DNA of 64,000 nucleotides from Emydura subglobosa. Its lineage: Eukaryota > Chordata > Testudines > Chelidae. Location of the stretch: positions 40,577,943-40,641,942 of the forward strand of contig ML679966.1 in the NCBI GenBank assembly GCA_007922225.1, read 5' to 3'. A program made the translations under genes and the position numbers. A model generated the notes under the pieces. It made no database searches, was not told where the DNA came from, and worked only from the letters and a program-made list of their open reading frames with translations. Shown here piece after piece: positions 49,801 through 61,408 of this stretch. Within the stretch, counting starts at the first letter, position 1. Every line of letters starts with the position of its first letter.

Positions 49801-52800
49801 AAGACTGAGTTCTTAGCAAATTTTACATAGCAAGTTCTAGATTAAATTTATGGGATTTTAGAAACTAGAAATCAAGACAAGAATTTTTTTATTGATTTAA
49901 TGTACAGTAGTGACATAATACATTACATTTCTAATTTAACTGATGTTGCATTATAGATGGAGTTAAAGGGCTTTTCCCTTACAAACTGTGATCATGTTTT
50001 ACTATCCAACTTGCACCTGAGACCTCCAAAAGAAAACCCAATGTGCTGTCAGTTACTGGCTACTAGAAGATGATACATTTCTGAGCAATTGTTGAACAAA
50101 TAGCGTAGGGTACCGTTAGAGGGCAATTTGCTGTCAGATGTACAATCTTGTTTCTGTTCCAACCGAAAAAGACAGTGACCACTTGTGGTCAGTAAAGATC
50201 TCATAACATTTACACAAGAGTAAGTGATCTGCAAACCTGATTACCGGGCATAAGCCAGTTTGGTTGAGTATTCTGCCTACTTGCAATTTCAAGTGTGAAT
50301 AATTCTCTTTCTGTCTTAAATAGTTATGCACCAGATCTGTTGAAAAGCTGCTCCATACCACCTTGGAGAGGCCCGTAATTCAATGGTGACTGAAGATGTT
50401 CCTTTATGTGCAGTTTGTAAAGTGAATTAGAAGAATTCATGATGACAGGTGTTATGTAAACTTAAGATGTTACAATGTTTTTTCCCCGAAATATTATGGA
50501 TAGTGCATAGTTTTGCATTTTCCACTATCACATTCAAGCTAATAATATAATTGTACATGCACGCACGCACACACACACACAGAGATTACCTTTATCATTT
50601 CTTCTTCCCCTGCACTTTTACTTCTGGCTTCTATATCTCCCTCTTCATTACAGGTGATAAAGCAGCTATTCGCTGCTAATAAAGCCAGTTTCCCCTGTCA
50701 AAATAGCACCAGTTACGTTAGTACTGTGAACAAATTTTACACACAAACCTTAAATTATAAGATTTAATTCTAGAATACCCCAGAAGACACCCCAGATGTC
50801 TTCTCATCTTCTGCCTAAGGAACTCTTAGTAGCCAGCTTTGGGAATCTGCTGTCCTCTTTTACTCTTACATTGTATAGTGCTGGAACTGTATATTGCTGC
50901 CATTTTGATTTAAAGTCTTTAAAAATACAGTAATTTACCTACTTACAATTATTTACAAGTTAACTATTTCTTTATAATCTTGCAATACCTGTCATGTCAT
51001 TGTCTTACCACCTGTATGGAAGTGTATCCATTAATAATGTTAATTAATGTCCATTAATGGTAAGTTTAAAACAATAATTTTACCAAGAATGTCACCTGCA
51101 GTTAACATTAGCGATAGCTTACATCTTGGAAGACAGGTTCCCATTGCTCTCTTGATCCTATTGCATCTGATCGTCCAACAACAAGCCCATCTGAATTTAT
51201 GCCAAGGTATTTGCCATAGCCAGACTTCAGTGCGATTCTTAGAGAAATGGGGAAAAAAGATACAGAATGTTTTAAAAGTTAAAACAATTAAAACATTCAG
51301 TATGTCAAAGAGGTCCAGTATTTTCTAAGAGCTAGATGTTATAATAAATGTTAATATAATATAAATGTTAGATTTTGAGGAGGAATATTAAGCTTTGATT
51401 CAGGGTACGAGATAAAATACAGCAATCTAAATGAGGATTTATAGACATTCTTGAAGTAAAACCTGCACAACCTCAAATTTTACAAAAATCCATTGGAGTA
51501 ATTACCTGTTGTCAGACAACTTTACTGCTGTAAACTGCTCAGGAGGACTAGGACCATCATCCTCTGAAAAATAATTGAAAATTAGTATTGAGTATAAAGC
51601 ATTAGACATACAATTTTCTAATTTGTGGGACTAAGTTTAAAGAATTCTTGTATACCGATGATGCTGACAGATTACACAATACAGGAAAAGGCAATGATGC
51701 AGGGCCAGAGACTGATTGTAAATTTTCAAAAAAGTATCCAACTAAAAGCAATAGATTGTTAAAGGCTTATACCTACAGGTGAGAATCTTGAAAAAAACTG
51801 AATTGCATGTATAAACAAAACATCAACATCATCTTAGTAAAATTGATTAGTGGTTGGTTATTAGGAATCAATTATCCTCATTGCTGTACTATGCAGACAT
51901 ATAGGATACTATTTTTTAATATTATGTATGTTAACTAGCATCATTACTGTAAAAAATCTTTAGTTTATTGGCTTGAACAAAAACTCTTCATTTAACAAAA
52001 TACATTTCCTATCTGCAAAATTTCTCTTTTCCTGAAACAAACCTTTATGTGGTGCTCCAAGTGTAAAAAGACCGTTGTCAAGAGCATGGATATAAGCTCC
52101 CTTGTCCAGTTCTATTGCTATAGTTCCTGTGATTTCACCAAAATTTTTTACTGCCCACCAGCTTCCTAAAAGATAAGAAAATGAAATAACGCAGCACACT
52201 TACAACTGGATTTTAGCCAAATACTATTATTTGAATTTGCATAGCAGCTAGGAGCCCTAATCATGGACCAGAACTCCATCATACTATGCGTTGCACACAC
52301 ACAAAACAAAATGATGGTCCCTGTCCCAAAGAACTTGCAACTGACATATAAGATAAGAGACAGATGGATACAGACAGACAGGGAAGTAAAAAGAACCAAG
52401 ACAGTATTCGTCAGCATGACAGTCAGTGGTCTTAGCACACCAGCAACCTAACTGTCATCAATCTTTTTCTAGGTATCATGGCAAAGGAGAGGGTTTGGAG
52501 GATGATGAGATAGCTTTGTGGATATTCACGGGGAACTGCTCTTAAGGAAAACGGACAGCACGGGAGAAAGCATGAAGATGCCTGTTTGAAAATTTAATAA
52601 ACATGTGACAGAAGCTGGCATCAATGGCTGATCAGAGGTGTGAATCAACAAATCAACAGTGAATGAGAAATTATTGGTAGGGTGGGAATACACTGCAGGG
52701 CTTTGCCAGTGAAGAAAAACAGCTCATATATGATGTGGTAGAGAAGGGGGAGTCAGTGGAGAGTTGCAAAGAGAGGGGTGATATGGTCAAAGCAACAGAC

Positions 52801-54691
52801 TAGGAGTATGATCTTTGCAGCAGCTTTCTGAATGGGAATGAGTGGGACAAGACTGCATTTGTTAGGGATGTTAAAAAGAAAAAAGGATGTTCCAATGATC
52901 AAGATGATGAGAGCCTGGATAGGAAAGGCCGTATCTTAGAGAAGTTTCACAGAAAGAATCTGCAAGATAGACCTCTCTCTAGGTCCTCATATCCAAGCTG
53001 AGTTGAAGAGGATGCCTGATGTTATGTTATGATGTCAGGTTATGTGCCTGATTGACAGCAGGAAGGTGTTGTGTTCATAGTGATTGAAAAAGGAAGTGGT
53101 GTGGGAAGGGCTTGGAAGGAAGATTAAGAGCTGTTTCAGTTATGTTGAGTTTGAGCTAATGGCTAGACATCCACGAGGAAGAGATACAGGTTGAGATTTT
53201 AGTCTGGGTAGGAAATTATCTATTAATATGTAGTAGCATAATAAACTTCTACTATTTAGATAGTTTGCTGTGAAGCCTTGATTGATTATAATTATATTTA
53301 GGATCATTCTGCTTTTACAGTAAAAATACAATCTACAAATATTCCAGAAACTTAACAAAAATGTACTGAATCATTCCTTTTAAAGTGAATAAATAACAAA
53401 AACTGAACTCCCAATACCCTATTTGATAGCTAAACACACTGCAATTAGAAATTAGATTTAGCTGTGGGAAAGATTATTTGTAGTCTTTGATTTAGAATGG
53501 CCTTTTCCAGATTTCTTGGAAGCAGCCAAGAGAACAGTGTGCATGTAGGAGTAAGAACTATTGGACATCAAACCTCCCCTCTATCCCCTATTAAATGACT
53601 TTTGTTTAAAAAATCTGAACAGAAATCTTATTTCTTTATCTAGGGCTACAAACATATGTAACAATATAGTCATTCCCGACTGATTTAGGAGTGTTTTATA
53701 TTCATACCAAGAGCCCAAACAAGAAAACAAAACAAACACCCCTTCCTGTCCTTGTCTTTAACTTCTATACTGTTGTGCATGTCCTTAAAAGCCAACTCAC
53801 CAACAACATCAAGTTGATCTTCTGCATTTTCTTCTCTTTTTCTTTTCTTATCACTGTGTTTTTTCTTACTGCAAAGCAAGATGACAAAAATAATCCACTG
53901 GCTAAACAATAAACCTGCCCAGAACCAACTGTGTGTGTCTGATTCACCACCACAGTGGGCTTGTCTACACTTGTGTTTACGCCAACAAAACTTTTGTCGC
54001 CCAAAAGTGTGAAAAACACACTCCACCGAGCACCATACATTTTGCTGGCATAAGCTCAAGTGTAGCCACGTTATGTCAGTGGGAGAGAGTTCTCCCACCA
54101 ACATAATAAAACCACCTAAACGAGCGGTGGTAACACTCCACCACCGACATAGCGCTGTCTGTGCTCCCGCTTACGCTGGCAAAACTTGTGTCACGCAGAG
54201 GGGTGCTTTTACACACCCCACGAGGGACAAAAGTTTAGACGAGCCCTAACACACAGGAACATGCGGGGGGTGGGGGTGTCACCAGGGCAAACCTCCGCTC
54301 TGACCTTGCACCCTTTTCACAAATCGGTTTTTAAACCGCTTCACTCAAACCCGGCCACGTGGCCGTGTGGACGCTCTTGTTGGGGTTTAGTTTACGCCTG
54401 ATCCCAGTCAGTTTCAGCTCAGGCCAAGGCCGCTTGACTCCAGGGCGAGCGCGTCCACGCGGGGGCGGCAGCGGTCACGCGCAGCGACGGGGGGCGGGCC
54501 CCGGCGCGAGCCCTGGCCTGGGGGGCAGAAAGGGGCCGGCCTGTCCCTGCCGGGACTGGGCTCAGCTCATCGCGTTGCCGAGTGACCCCTGAAGGCGGGC
54601 GGGAGGGAGACGCCCCGGTCGCTTCGCACCGTTTCGCCTTCGCCCCCTTGAGCACCAGCTTGGTGGACTTAACGCAGGTATACTCCGCCAT
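46777..54691 (-). CDS. FRG1: FRG1 protein (FSHD region gene 1), 9 coding exons
   Basis: Nuclear and nucleolar RNA-associated protein found in spliceosomal C complexes and reported to bind F-actin. Its fascin-like beta-trefoil domain fills the middle of the chain (about residues 45-180). Coding exons in gene order: 54630-54691, 53801-53868, 52043-52165, 51506-51563, 51123-51237, 50590-50694, 49221-49312, 48679-48789, 46777-46813. All introns are GT-AG and phases join into 256 residues; human FRG1 has 258. Seen: start [16 protein letters not shown], a Lys/Arg-rich nuclear signal at 22-33, the conserved [17 protein letters not shown] and [20 protein letters not shown] blocks, and a basic C-terminus ending ADRYCK. 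The start Met is the first residue of the family and lies in a CpG island. No break is visible, so the gene looks functional. Its neighbour downstream is ASAH1 on the same strand. Confidence 0.98.
48679..48789 (-). CDS. FRG1: FRG1 coding exon 8 (residues 208-245)
   Basis: Encodes [19 protein letters not shown] and FHETLLD, a Lys-rich C-terminal region. Acceptor TTTACAG, donor GTACAT. Confidence 0.97.
49221..49312 (-). CDS. FRG1: FRG1 coding exon 7 (residues 178-208)
   Basis: Encodes [19 protein letters not shown] then [11 protein letters not shown]. Acceptor AACTAG, donor GTATGT. Confidence 0.97.
50561..50581. repeat. (CA/CG)n microsatellite in FRG1 intron
   Basis: GCACGCACGCACACACACAC, 9 bp from the donor end of FRG1 exon 6. 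Confidence 0.85.
50590..50694 (-). CDS. FRG1: FRG1 coding exon 6 (residues 143-177)
   Basis: Phase-0 exon encoding [19 protein letters not shown] and AGEEEMIK. Acceptor TTGACAG, donor GTAATC. Confidence 0.97.
51123..51237 (-). CDS. FRG1: FRG1 coding exon 5 (residues 104-142)
   Basis: Encodes [19 protein letters not shown] and then [17 protein letters not shown], the best conserved part of the trefoil. Acceptor TCTCTAAG, donor GTAAGC. Confidence 0.97.
51506..51563 (-). CDS. FRG1: FRG1 coding exon 4 (residues 85-104)
   Basis: Encodes [19 protein letters not shown]. Acceptor TTTTCAG, donor GTAATT. Confidence 0.96.
52043..52165 (-). CDS. FRG1: FRG1 coding exon 3 (residues 44-85)
   Basis: Encodes [19 protein letters not shown] and [17 protein letters not shown], the start of the fascin-like domain. 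Acceptor CTTTTAG, donor GTTTGT. Confidence 0.97.
52235..52345 (+). repeat. CORE-SINE-like fragment in FRG1 intron 2
   Basis: TAGGAGCCCTAATCATGGAC and GTCCCTGTCCCAAAGAACTT. Confidence 0.7.
52460..53190 (-). mobile_element. Antisense L2-like LINE fragment in FRG1 intron 2
   Basis: The series CACTGCAGGGCTTTG, GGTGATATGGTCAAAGCAAC and GCAGCAGCTTTCTGAATGGG is the antisense of the 3' part of an L2-like LINE, as at 55900-58900. No open frame remains. Confidence 0.5.
53801..53868 (-). CDS. FRG1: FRG1 coding exon 2 (residues 21-44, nuclear signal)
   Basis: Encodes [19 protein letters not shown], the basic N-terminal nuclear-localisation stretch followed by an acidic patch. Acceptor TTTGCAG, donor GTGAGT. 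It lies about 90 bp from the MITE at 53955-54248 in intron 1. Confidence 0.96.
53955..54248. mobile_element. Harbinger-type MITE in FRG1 intron 1
   Basis: GTGGGCTTGTCTACACTTGT at the left and, inverted, TAGGGCTCGTCTAAACTTTT at the right. The interior is partly palindromic around CACTCCACCACCGACATAG. About 294 bp, 380 bp inside the gene from exon 1. Confidence 0.8.
54630..54691 (-). CDS. FRG1: FRG1 coding exon 1 (residues 1-21)
   Basis: Encodes [20 protein letters not shown] plus two bases of Arg21. Donor GTGCGA. Confidence 0.95.
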
Positions 54692-54929
54692 GTCTGCTCT
54701 GACTGTGACGTGAGAGCTACAGTACGGCGGCTGCCAGGGGCCAAATTCCCCCCATCGGATGTGGTGGCCACCGAGGAACAAATTATTCAACGCGTGTGAG
54801 TTGTGGGCACATGCGCAGTGGGGAAGGGACACGCCTGCCCTCAGTTGGGGGGTGTAGTGTAAGCGTCTCGCCGCGCAGCAGCGGCCCCTGCAGTGCGGTG
54901 CGGTGCGGTGTCAGGTCGGGGTCTGCTGC

Positions 54930-54942
54930 CCCCCCCCCCCAC
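54930..54942. repeat. Poly(C) run upstream of FRG1
   Basis: About 12 Cs following a GTGCGGTGCGGTGCGGTG triplication. Confidence 0.7.
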
Positions 54943-55029
54943 GGGGTTAGCCTCTGGCTGGGAGCAGGGTGAGGGCAGAGGGCGCTCACGTACTTCGTGT
55001 TGTGAAGCTTTTCTCTGCACTCTGCAAGA

Positions 55030-55270
55030 GGCTCAGGGCACATCGACACCGCAACTGCAACTAGAGACCCACTCCTGGCCTGGGCCCTGGGCTCGGATTA
55101 AAGGGCTGCTTAACTGCAGTGTAGCGTTTCAGCTCAGCCTCCTCCCACCTTGCAGGAGTTTACAGCCGGCTTAACCTCTGCACCACAATTAACCCCCGGA
55201 GCCTAAGCCTTACAAGCCTGAGACAGCTGGCACGGGCCAGCCCTGGGTTTTTAATTGCAGTGTAGACATA
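55030..55270. repeat. MITE-like fragment (AATTGCAGTGTAGACAT type)
   Basis: CATCGACACCGCAACTGCAA at the left and TTTTTAATTGCAGTGTAGAC at the right are inverted-type ends. The middle has GACAGCTGGCACGGGCCAGC. Confidence 0.65.
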
Positions 55271-55690
55271 CTCATAGTCCACATCTGCACTACAGCTTCA
55301 TCAGTGTGCAGGGTGACTAGATGCTGCAATGAAAAGTAGGCTGTTCACACTGCAGTGTGGAGCTACACCTGTCCGTGAAAGGGTTTGGCAGGGGAAGGCA
55401 GCAAGGAAAGGCTCAGCAGTGGGGATCTGCCAGAGCTTTTCTGCATTGCCTTCCCACCTGCCAGAAATACTCCAGCTGTGGGGAGGCAGCAGAACACTCC
55501 ACTGCTAAAAATAGCAGTGTAGCCAGGGAGGCACTGCTTGAGTGTGTAGAATGCCATGTAGGGGACATAACCAAAGGGTTCAGGTGTGTCTTTACTTGCC
55601 TAAGCAGTGCCTCACCATGTAGGCTATTATTTATAGCCATGCTAGGGGTGTGTACAGTGTCGGTATTCTACATGCTGCCCAAAGGAGAGT
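55270..55690 (+). repeat. Interspersed repeat, partner of 22035-22345
   Basis: Shares block order with the inverse of the 22.1-kb copy. The 179-codon ORF at 55357-55896 runs through it and into the next repeat and is not a gene. Confidence 0.75.
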
Positions 55691-55889
55691 GCAGTGTAAA
55701 GATGTACTCTAAGGGTTTTATAATGCAGCCCATCACCATAATATCTGAGTATCCTCCATATGAAACTATCAATAGCAAAGACCCAGTTGACTTCATGAGG
55801 TCTCTGGCCCTTCTTCCATTTCAGGGTCAAAACTCTGTTTGGGATAGGTTGGCATTTTTTTTTTTGGAAGGCGTGATGGAAAGCATTTG

Positions 55890-56715
55890 GAAATAAAAGG
55901 ATTGTTTGAACTGTGAGCATCACTTATGTTGGAAAGACTTTCTCAAAGAGGAAGGCTTTGTGATGTTTCCTAAAGATGGTCACAGTCTGGAGTCACCTAT
56001 TTCCTCTGGAAGATTGTTCCATAGCCAGATCCCTTCAGCAGAGAATGCTTTGTCCCCAGCTGTCACATGCTTTATCTTGGGCTCTGAGATCTCATTGTCC
56101 CAGAGGAGCTGTCATGGTGGTTCATAGATAAAAAATTAGTCTTTGATGCAGGTGGGGCTTGTTCCATTAATTGCTTAGAAAATCAGGATCAAAGCCTTAA
56201 CCTAGCATCAGAAGCTAACTGAGAGTCAGTTGAGCACAGGCTGAATGTGTTCATGGTGGCCTGAGCCATGGAGAAGGCGGGCAGCCACGTTCTGTACCAG
56301 CTAGAGTCAGTGCATCATCTTCATACTCAGTTTCAGATAAGAGTTACAGTAATCCAGCCTGGAGGGGGCAAATGCATGGATCGGCAAGGCTAGATCCTTG
56401 TTGGGTGAGAGGGACAAAGTTTTTTATCCAGCTGGAGGTGAGAGAAGGCATTTTTGGAAACTGACGCTTCCTGGTCATCTAAGCTTAGTGAGGGTTCAAA
56501 TCGGACCCTGGGGCTTCATACCACTTTGACAGATGAAGGCTATCTGTCTTTGATGGAAGGTAAAGACAATGACTTGTCCAGCTCTTTGAAGGTTTTCTTC
56601 TTTCTGACCACCCTCACTTTGGTCTTACATGGGTTCAGCTTGAATCAGCTGCTCTTCATCCCAGAGCTAATTTTCTGTAAATGTTCTGATATTTTAAAAG
56701 TGGTGGAGTTATCCA
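55890..56715 (-). mobile_element. Antisense L2-like LINE, part 1
   Basis: AAGATTGTTCCATAGCCAGA, GCAGAGAATGCTTTGTCCCC and GAGTTACAGTAATCCAGCCT read in the order of the antisense strand of L2-like LINE ORF2. The frame is decayed. Confidence 0.6.
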
Positions 56716-57890
56716 AATAACAAATATCACAGGATCTTTTTCAGGGGAGAAGGCAACAAGCCACATTTATTGTGAACACAGAAATTTGGTAAATAGTATT
56801 GATAAAAAGAAAAGTACCAACACTGTAATATCAATATTGTTCTTTACTTTAGCGAAATAGTATCAATAATGTAAACACTAGGAAAACAGTATTAACATTG
56901 TATCAATACTACAATTACAGAGATTCCTGTTAATAAAAATATAGTTTGTTGACACATGTTTCAATTGATGCTTTCATTCACACTCACACAAACAGACAGG
57001 CATACACAGACAGGGAGACAGACAAACATACATAGGGATCTCCCAGATGTTATAGTCCAGCCTCTTGGTGCTTGTGATAGTCACTGGCCATATGACTAGA
57101 GCACGAGGATGAGGAGTAAGTTCCTGTTGATGCGCACCGGTACTCCTGGCTGGTGTGATGATGTAGACCCAAACCTCTAGCCTTCATCTTTCTGTCCCAT
57201 TTTACAGGGAAAAGACCCCATGTAAGTCTATGGGTTTTGCACTGTCATGCTGCAACTGGATTTTTTGGTGTGATCCTTAATCACCCACATTGTTGCAAGC
57301 CTGATCAGATTTTGTCCTTTGAAACGAGCTGGCTCCAAAGTTAGCAGGGTGGACTCCTCTTCGGCCAGTTGATTATCTTCTCTCCTTTCTTCTTCCCTCA
57401 AATGTTTTAGGTGAGGCTGGTGTTTTCTTCATCTGTTCCGACATCCCTTACTCAGACCAATTGTTCAATCACTATCCCTGTCTACACTCACCTCAATTAC
57501 TCAGCCATTCACACTTCAATCACTCAGTGCCATCTCCTAGCTGAAGAATTCACATATTATTTTTAAAGCAAACCTTATTTGATTTTTGACAGTGTCTTTT
57601 ACAATTGAAAGCGTTTATATTACATTTCACAGTGTGGCTTCTTATACTTAAAATAGGGTTTTTACAAATATATATTGAAAGTGAGTAAAATTAACAGATA
57701 AAATGGTCTTAAAACAGACATAGAAAGTAAGTGAACATTTCAAAGGGTAAAACAATAAGAGTTAGTTGAGATTTTAACTTTTGATTAAAGTTACAATGTT
57801 TAAGGTGAAGTGCCTTTTGGTAGGAAGGGGTGTTTGTGGCTCTGTTCTTTCATGTATTTTTCAAAAACAAGATTTGGCCAACAGTGGCAG
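56716..57890 (-). mobile_element. LTR-like insertion splitting the LINE
   Basis: Starts with CACAGGATCTTTTTCAGGGG and CAAGCCACATTTATTGTGAA, which on the minus strand is an AATAAATGTGGCTTG poly(A)-type motif near the end of an LTR. No flanking duplication was confirmed. Confidence 0.35.
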
Positions 57891-58900
57891 TGATTGATTC
57901 AGTTGAAAATGAGATAGGTAGTTGAGTGTCGTTGGCATACTGTTGACAGCTAAGCCTTTAGCATCTCACTATCTCTCCCAGTGATCTCATGTAGATATCG
58001 ATGATCAGGGAGCATAGTAGGGGTTCCTTCAGGACTCTTAGGTGAGGGCCTTCAGAGGGAGAAGAAGCTATCCATCACTACTCTCCGAGTTCTGCTGGAG
58101 AGGAATAATTGGAACCACTAGTGCTGGGTCATCTGCTGTATCAAGTAGGAAAGTTAGTAGTACTTTGTGGTCCATTGTGTCAAAGGCCAGCAGCATGATC
58201 ATGGAGATTTTACTTGTTCCCTTGGCCTAGTAGGTTGTCTTCTAATGCCACTAGAGCCATTTATATGCTCTGGTCTGAATACTGATTATGAAGTATCCAG
58301 GATGTTGGCTGATGTCACATATTGTTGGAACTTAGTGATTAGTACATTCTCAGTTATTTTATATCTGAGTTGTTTTATATATTATATTTTAGGAACAGGA
58401 GATGGGTTAGTAGATGGAGAGATATTCAGGACTGAATGTTGGTTTCTTGAAACTTGGGTTAACTATTGCATTTTTTCAACAAGTTTGGTAGTTGTGTTTT
58501 TTCTGTAGGAGGCACTGACTATGTACTTTAGTAGTGGGCATAGTTCTTTGCTGGCTTTCACCAGTCAGGAGGCACATGGATCCATTTCACAGATTGTAGC
58601 TCTAATAGTCTTCAGGACTTCTTGAGCTTTGGCATTATGTGATGGGCCACACTTAGTGTGGAGTGGATAATCCAGTCTGGTCATGGTGGAATTTTCTTTC
58701 ACAATCAGCTCAATATGTAATCTGTTTATTTTATCAATGACGTATGCAGATAGCTCTTCACAATGGTAAGTGCTCGGCGTTGGAGTCTGGGCTATGCAGT
58801 CCGGGCTGATTAGCTGGTTCATTACACAGAATAGCTCTGCTGGGTGGAATTCTGCTGCATTGATTACAGAGGAGTAGAAGGCTCATTTTGCCTCCTTTAC
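57891..58900 (-). mobile_element. Antisense L2-like LINE, part 2 (RT region)
   Basis: On the minus strand 57915-57960 reads QQYANDTQL, matching the YADDTQ active-site block of LINE reverse transcriptase with Asp to Asn in the first position. TGGTCCATTGTGTCAAAGGC is the antisense of another conserved block. Stops and frameshifts throughout. Confidence 0.6.
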
Positions 58901-61400
58901 TACAGTGTTTAAATACTTTGTTTTGCCATTGTTAGTATCTGATAGGGGAATAAAGATGTAGTGAACATTTCAGTTTAAGAATATAATGTGTTATAAGAGA
59001 TAAATAAAAATCTACTGTAAAGTTATCAAAAGCAGAATTAAATAGCTGGTTTTCTTTGGTAAGATTTTATAAATAAATGCAAGAAATAACAGATTGCCGT
59101 TTGTTACATATATATCAGATGATTGAAATGTCTTTTTATATTCTGCCATTTGTCCACCAGGTGTTGCTGTATCCACAAAAATACATGAAAATTAAACAAA
59201 CTTTTGAAAAATGTAATACCTATATTTTTGTTACAGTTTACTAATGATATATAAGTCCTGATCCTGGAAAGTCTTACACACTTGCTTAACTTTGCATTTT
59301 GAGGGGTTCACGAAGAAACTACTCGCTGTACATAAAGTTAAACCTGTGTGTGAGTTTTTGCAGGATTGGGGCCATATTTATTTTATACTTACTATTTCAT
59401 TTTCCTCATTGCATTGGAGAAGGCTGCTGAGATTATACATTCCTAGTGTTTAAAGAATAATTTAGGCATGAGTTTCTCAAGCTCCCATAATGCGAGACTT
59501 AAATTCTCTTCTTTTTAATGGGTATAATTTTATTTACAATAATTACATATTTTAAAGTATTTTTCATTTTAGTGACACTAACAGCAAAAAGACATCATTA
59601 CATTATACATACAAAACCATGAAATCTTCTCCCTCAGGGCAAAGTCATATCATCAATCAGAAAACAGTGTCTAAAAGAGTGCCGTTTTAGGAAAGCTATT
59701 TACACTCTAATTTGCCAGTTAGTATTTTTGAAATTAAAACATTTCCAAAATGTGCTAGCTATGATTGTTTAAAAAAGTGTAATGGTTCATTTTCTTTATG
59801 GTAATGGAAATAAATGGAGCCTTGGTGTACGAAAATGTAGAAAACAAATCAACCTTTTTTCCATAAATGGATTTTGTTACTGGTTTAGAGTTTGCTGTAT
59901 TTGCTTTTTTTTTTTTTTTTAATAAGATCTCTGAAGAGTGAGATCATTTGCTGCCTCTCATGCAGATGGGGCATTTTCACTGAGGTGTCGTTTGCAAAAT
60001 GTGCACCTTCATAGCTCAAGTTATAAGAGAATCCTTATGAACATTGTGTCTCTAGGACATTTTGGAGTGATGGAAATAAAGAGATGAAGTTGAGCTTGCA
60101 TAGATATTTCCCAGTGTGCTAGATGCATTTACTTAAGATGGGCCTGACCAGAATCCCAGATCTGAACGTCCTTGAACTTTGGGATCTGAACTTTGTATGG
60201 TCTAGGTGTCTCTCTTTTTTTTTTAATGGTTAGGAAATGTGAAAATCTTCCAGGATTATAGAAACTCCAGTGGTGAATTAACTCTCTTAATAGTGGAGTT
60301 GGCTCAATTTCTTTACAACTGTCGGTAGCCCTCCTAAAATATCTCGGCAGATATAAGAAGCTGCATAAAAGGTAGGTTGTGTGAGGTTTATAGTTTTGCT
60401 TGGTGATTTGGAGGAGAAACGTCTGATCTGAGTGGTAGCTTGCACTGCCACCTTGCAATGCTTTGTCACAACATTCCAAAACAGTTGTGTGATCATGCTG
60501 AAACATTGCCATGATATAATGATGCAAGTCATGGCACTGTCTGTGGGTGTCAAAATAGAGTAATTCTGGCCCACAATATTTTGTTACCGTATCCTGACAA
60601 TGTTTTTATTGTTACTCCTGGATATTACAGATGCCTTGAAAATTGCCAGTTTTATTAAGTAAGAAGTTTAATTTCAGATTTTTAGCATGGACAAGTAAAC
60701 ATTCTCAAACAAGCATTTTACAGCATTAGTCAATACATGATACGATATTTAGGATACGTTTTTGAGGTGAAGAGCTATTAATACAGTTTTTATCATAAAA
60801 CCTCAGTGATGCCTCTTACAGGCAGAAGTGGTGCTGGTGGATGGAGAAAGCTTATCAGCTGAGCAGAGGTGCCTGAAGGCATTATATCTTTGTAAGGTGT
60901 AATATCTCAGGAAGCAATGGAGAGAGAGTAGAGAGCAGTGGGATTTTGCTTACCCTTTAAATACAGTGCTCCCCTTCTGCACAGCACTGATGGAGTCAAA
61001 GGCAGCAAAGACACAGACCAGCTCTACAACTGCTCTATGGTTCTCTTGGCCCCTACAGATTTGTCTGGGATCAACCCCTCTGATTTCATTTTATCCTCCC
61101 AAGTGCATGATATTGTCTGCTGTTTCCCATATTAAAGTCTATTGTTCTTTTTCCACTAACTCTTCCTGTTTTTCATATATTGTCGTTTCCCTTCCTGTTT
61201 CTTAGTAATCAAATTGTTAGTCCTTTGAATTATCATAATTACAGCTGGTCAAAAATTGTGATTTTTTTTCCTGTGGAATTTTTAGCAGGAAAACCGATTT
61301 TCCATTTTGACTTTAAATGTAATTTTGTTTCCATTTTTAAAACATTTTTTAAAAATGTGGAGTCCCTTCCTTTTTACACCTCCACTGCCCTTCTTTTATC
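58900..61400. other. Intergenic, with one unexplained minus-strand ORF pair
   Basis: AT-rich. A dispersed-repeat trace is at 59250-59375. Two overlapping minus-strand ORFs at 60129-60574 are treated as a finding. No other feature. Confidence 0.4.
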
Positions 61401-61408
61401 CACTAGAA

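Larger units (their letters stand above)
54340..54960. promoter_or_regulatory. FRG1: CpG island over FRG1 exon 1 and promoter
   Basis: CpG-dense stretch covering exon 1, part of intron 1 and about 270 bp upstream. A CRE-like octamer TGACGTGA lies at 54706-54713, 15 bp upstream of the start codon. The 5' half of the window has just one comparable island, at ASAH1. Confidence 0.75.

Noticed and set aside
53685..54104. 139-codon minus-strand ORF
   Set aside because: It is FRG1 exon 2 read through into both flanking introns and a MITE; the splice sites define the real exon 53801-53868.
55357..55896. 179-codon plus-strand ORF, among the longest in the window
   Set aside because: It runs through a dispersed repeat shared with 22035-22345 and into the neighbouring LINE block; no domain, no splice context.
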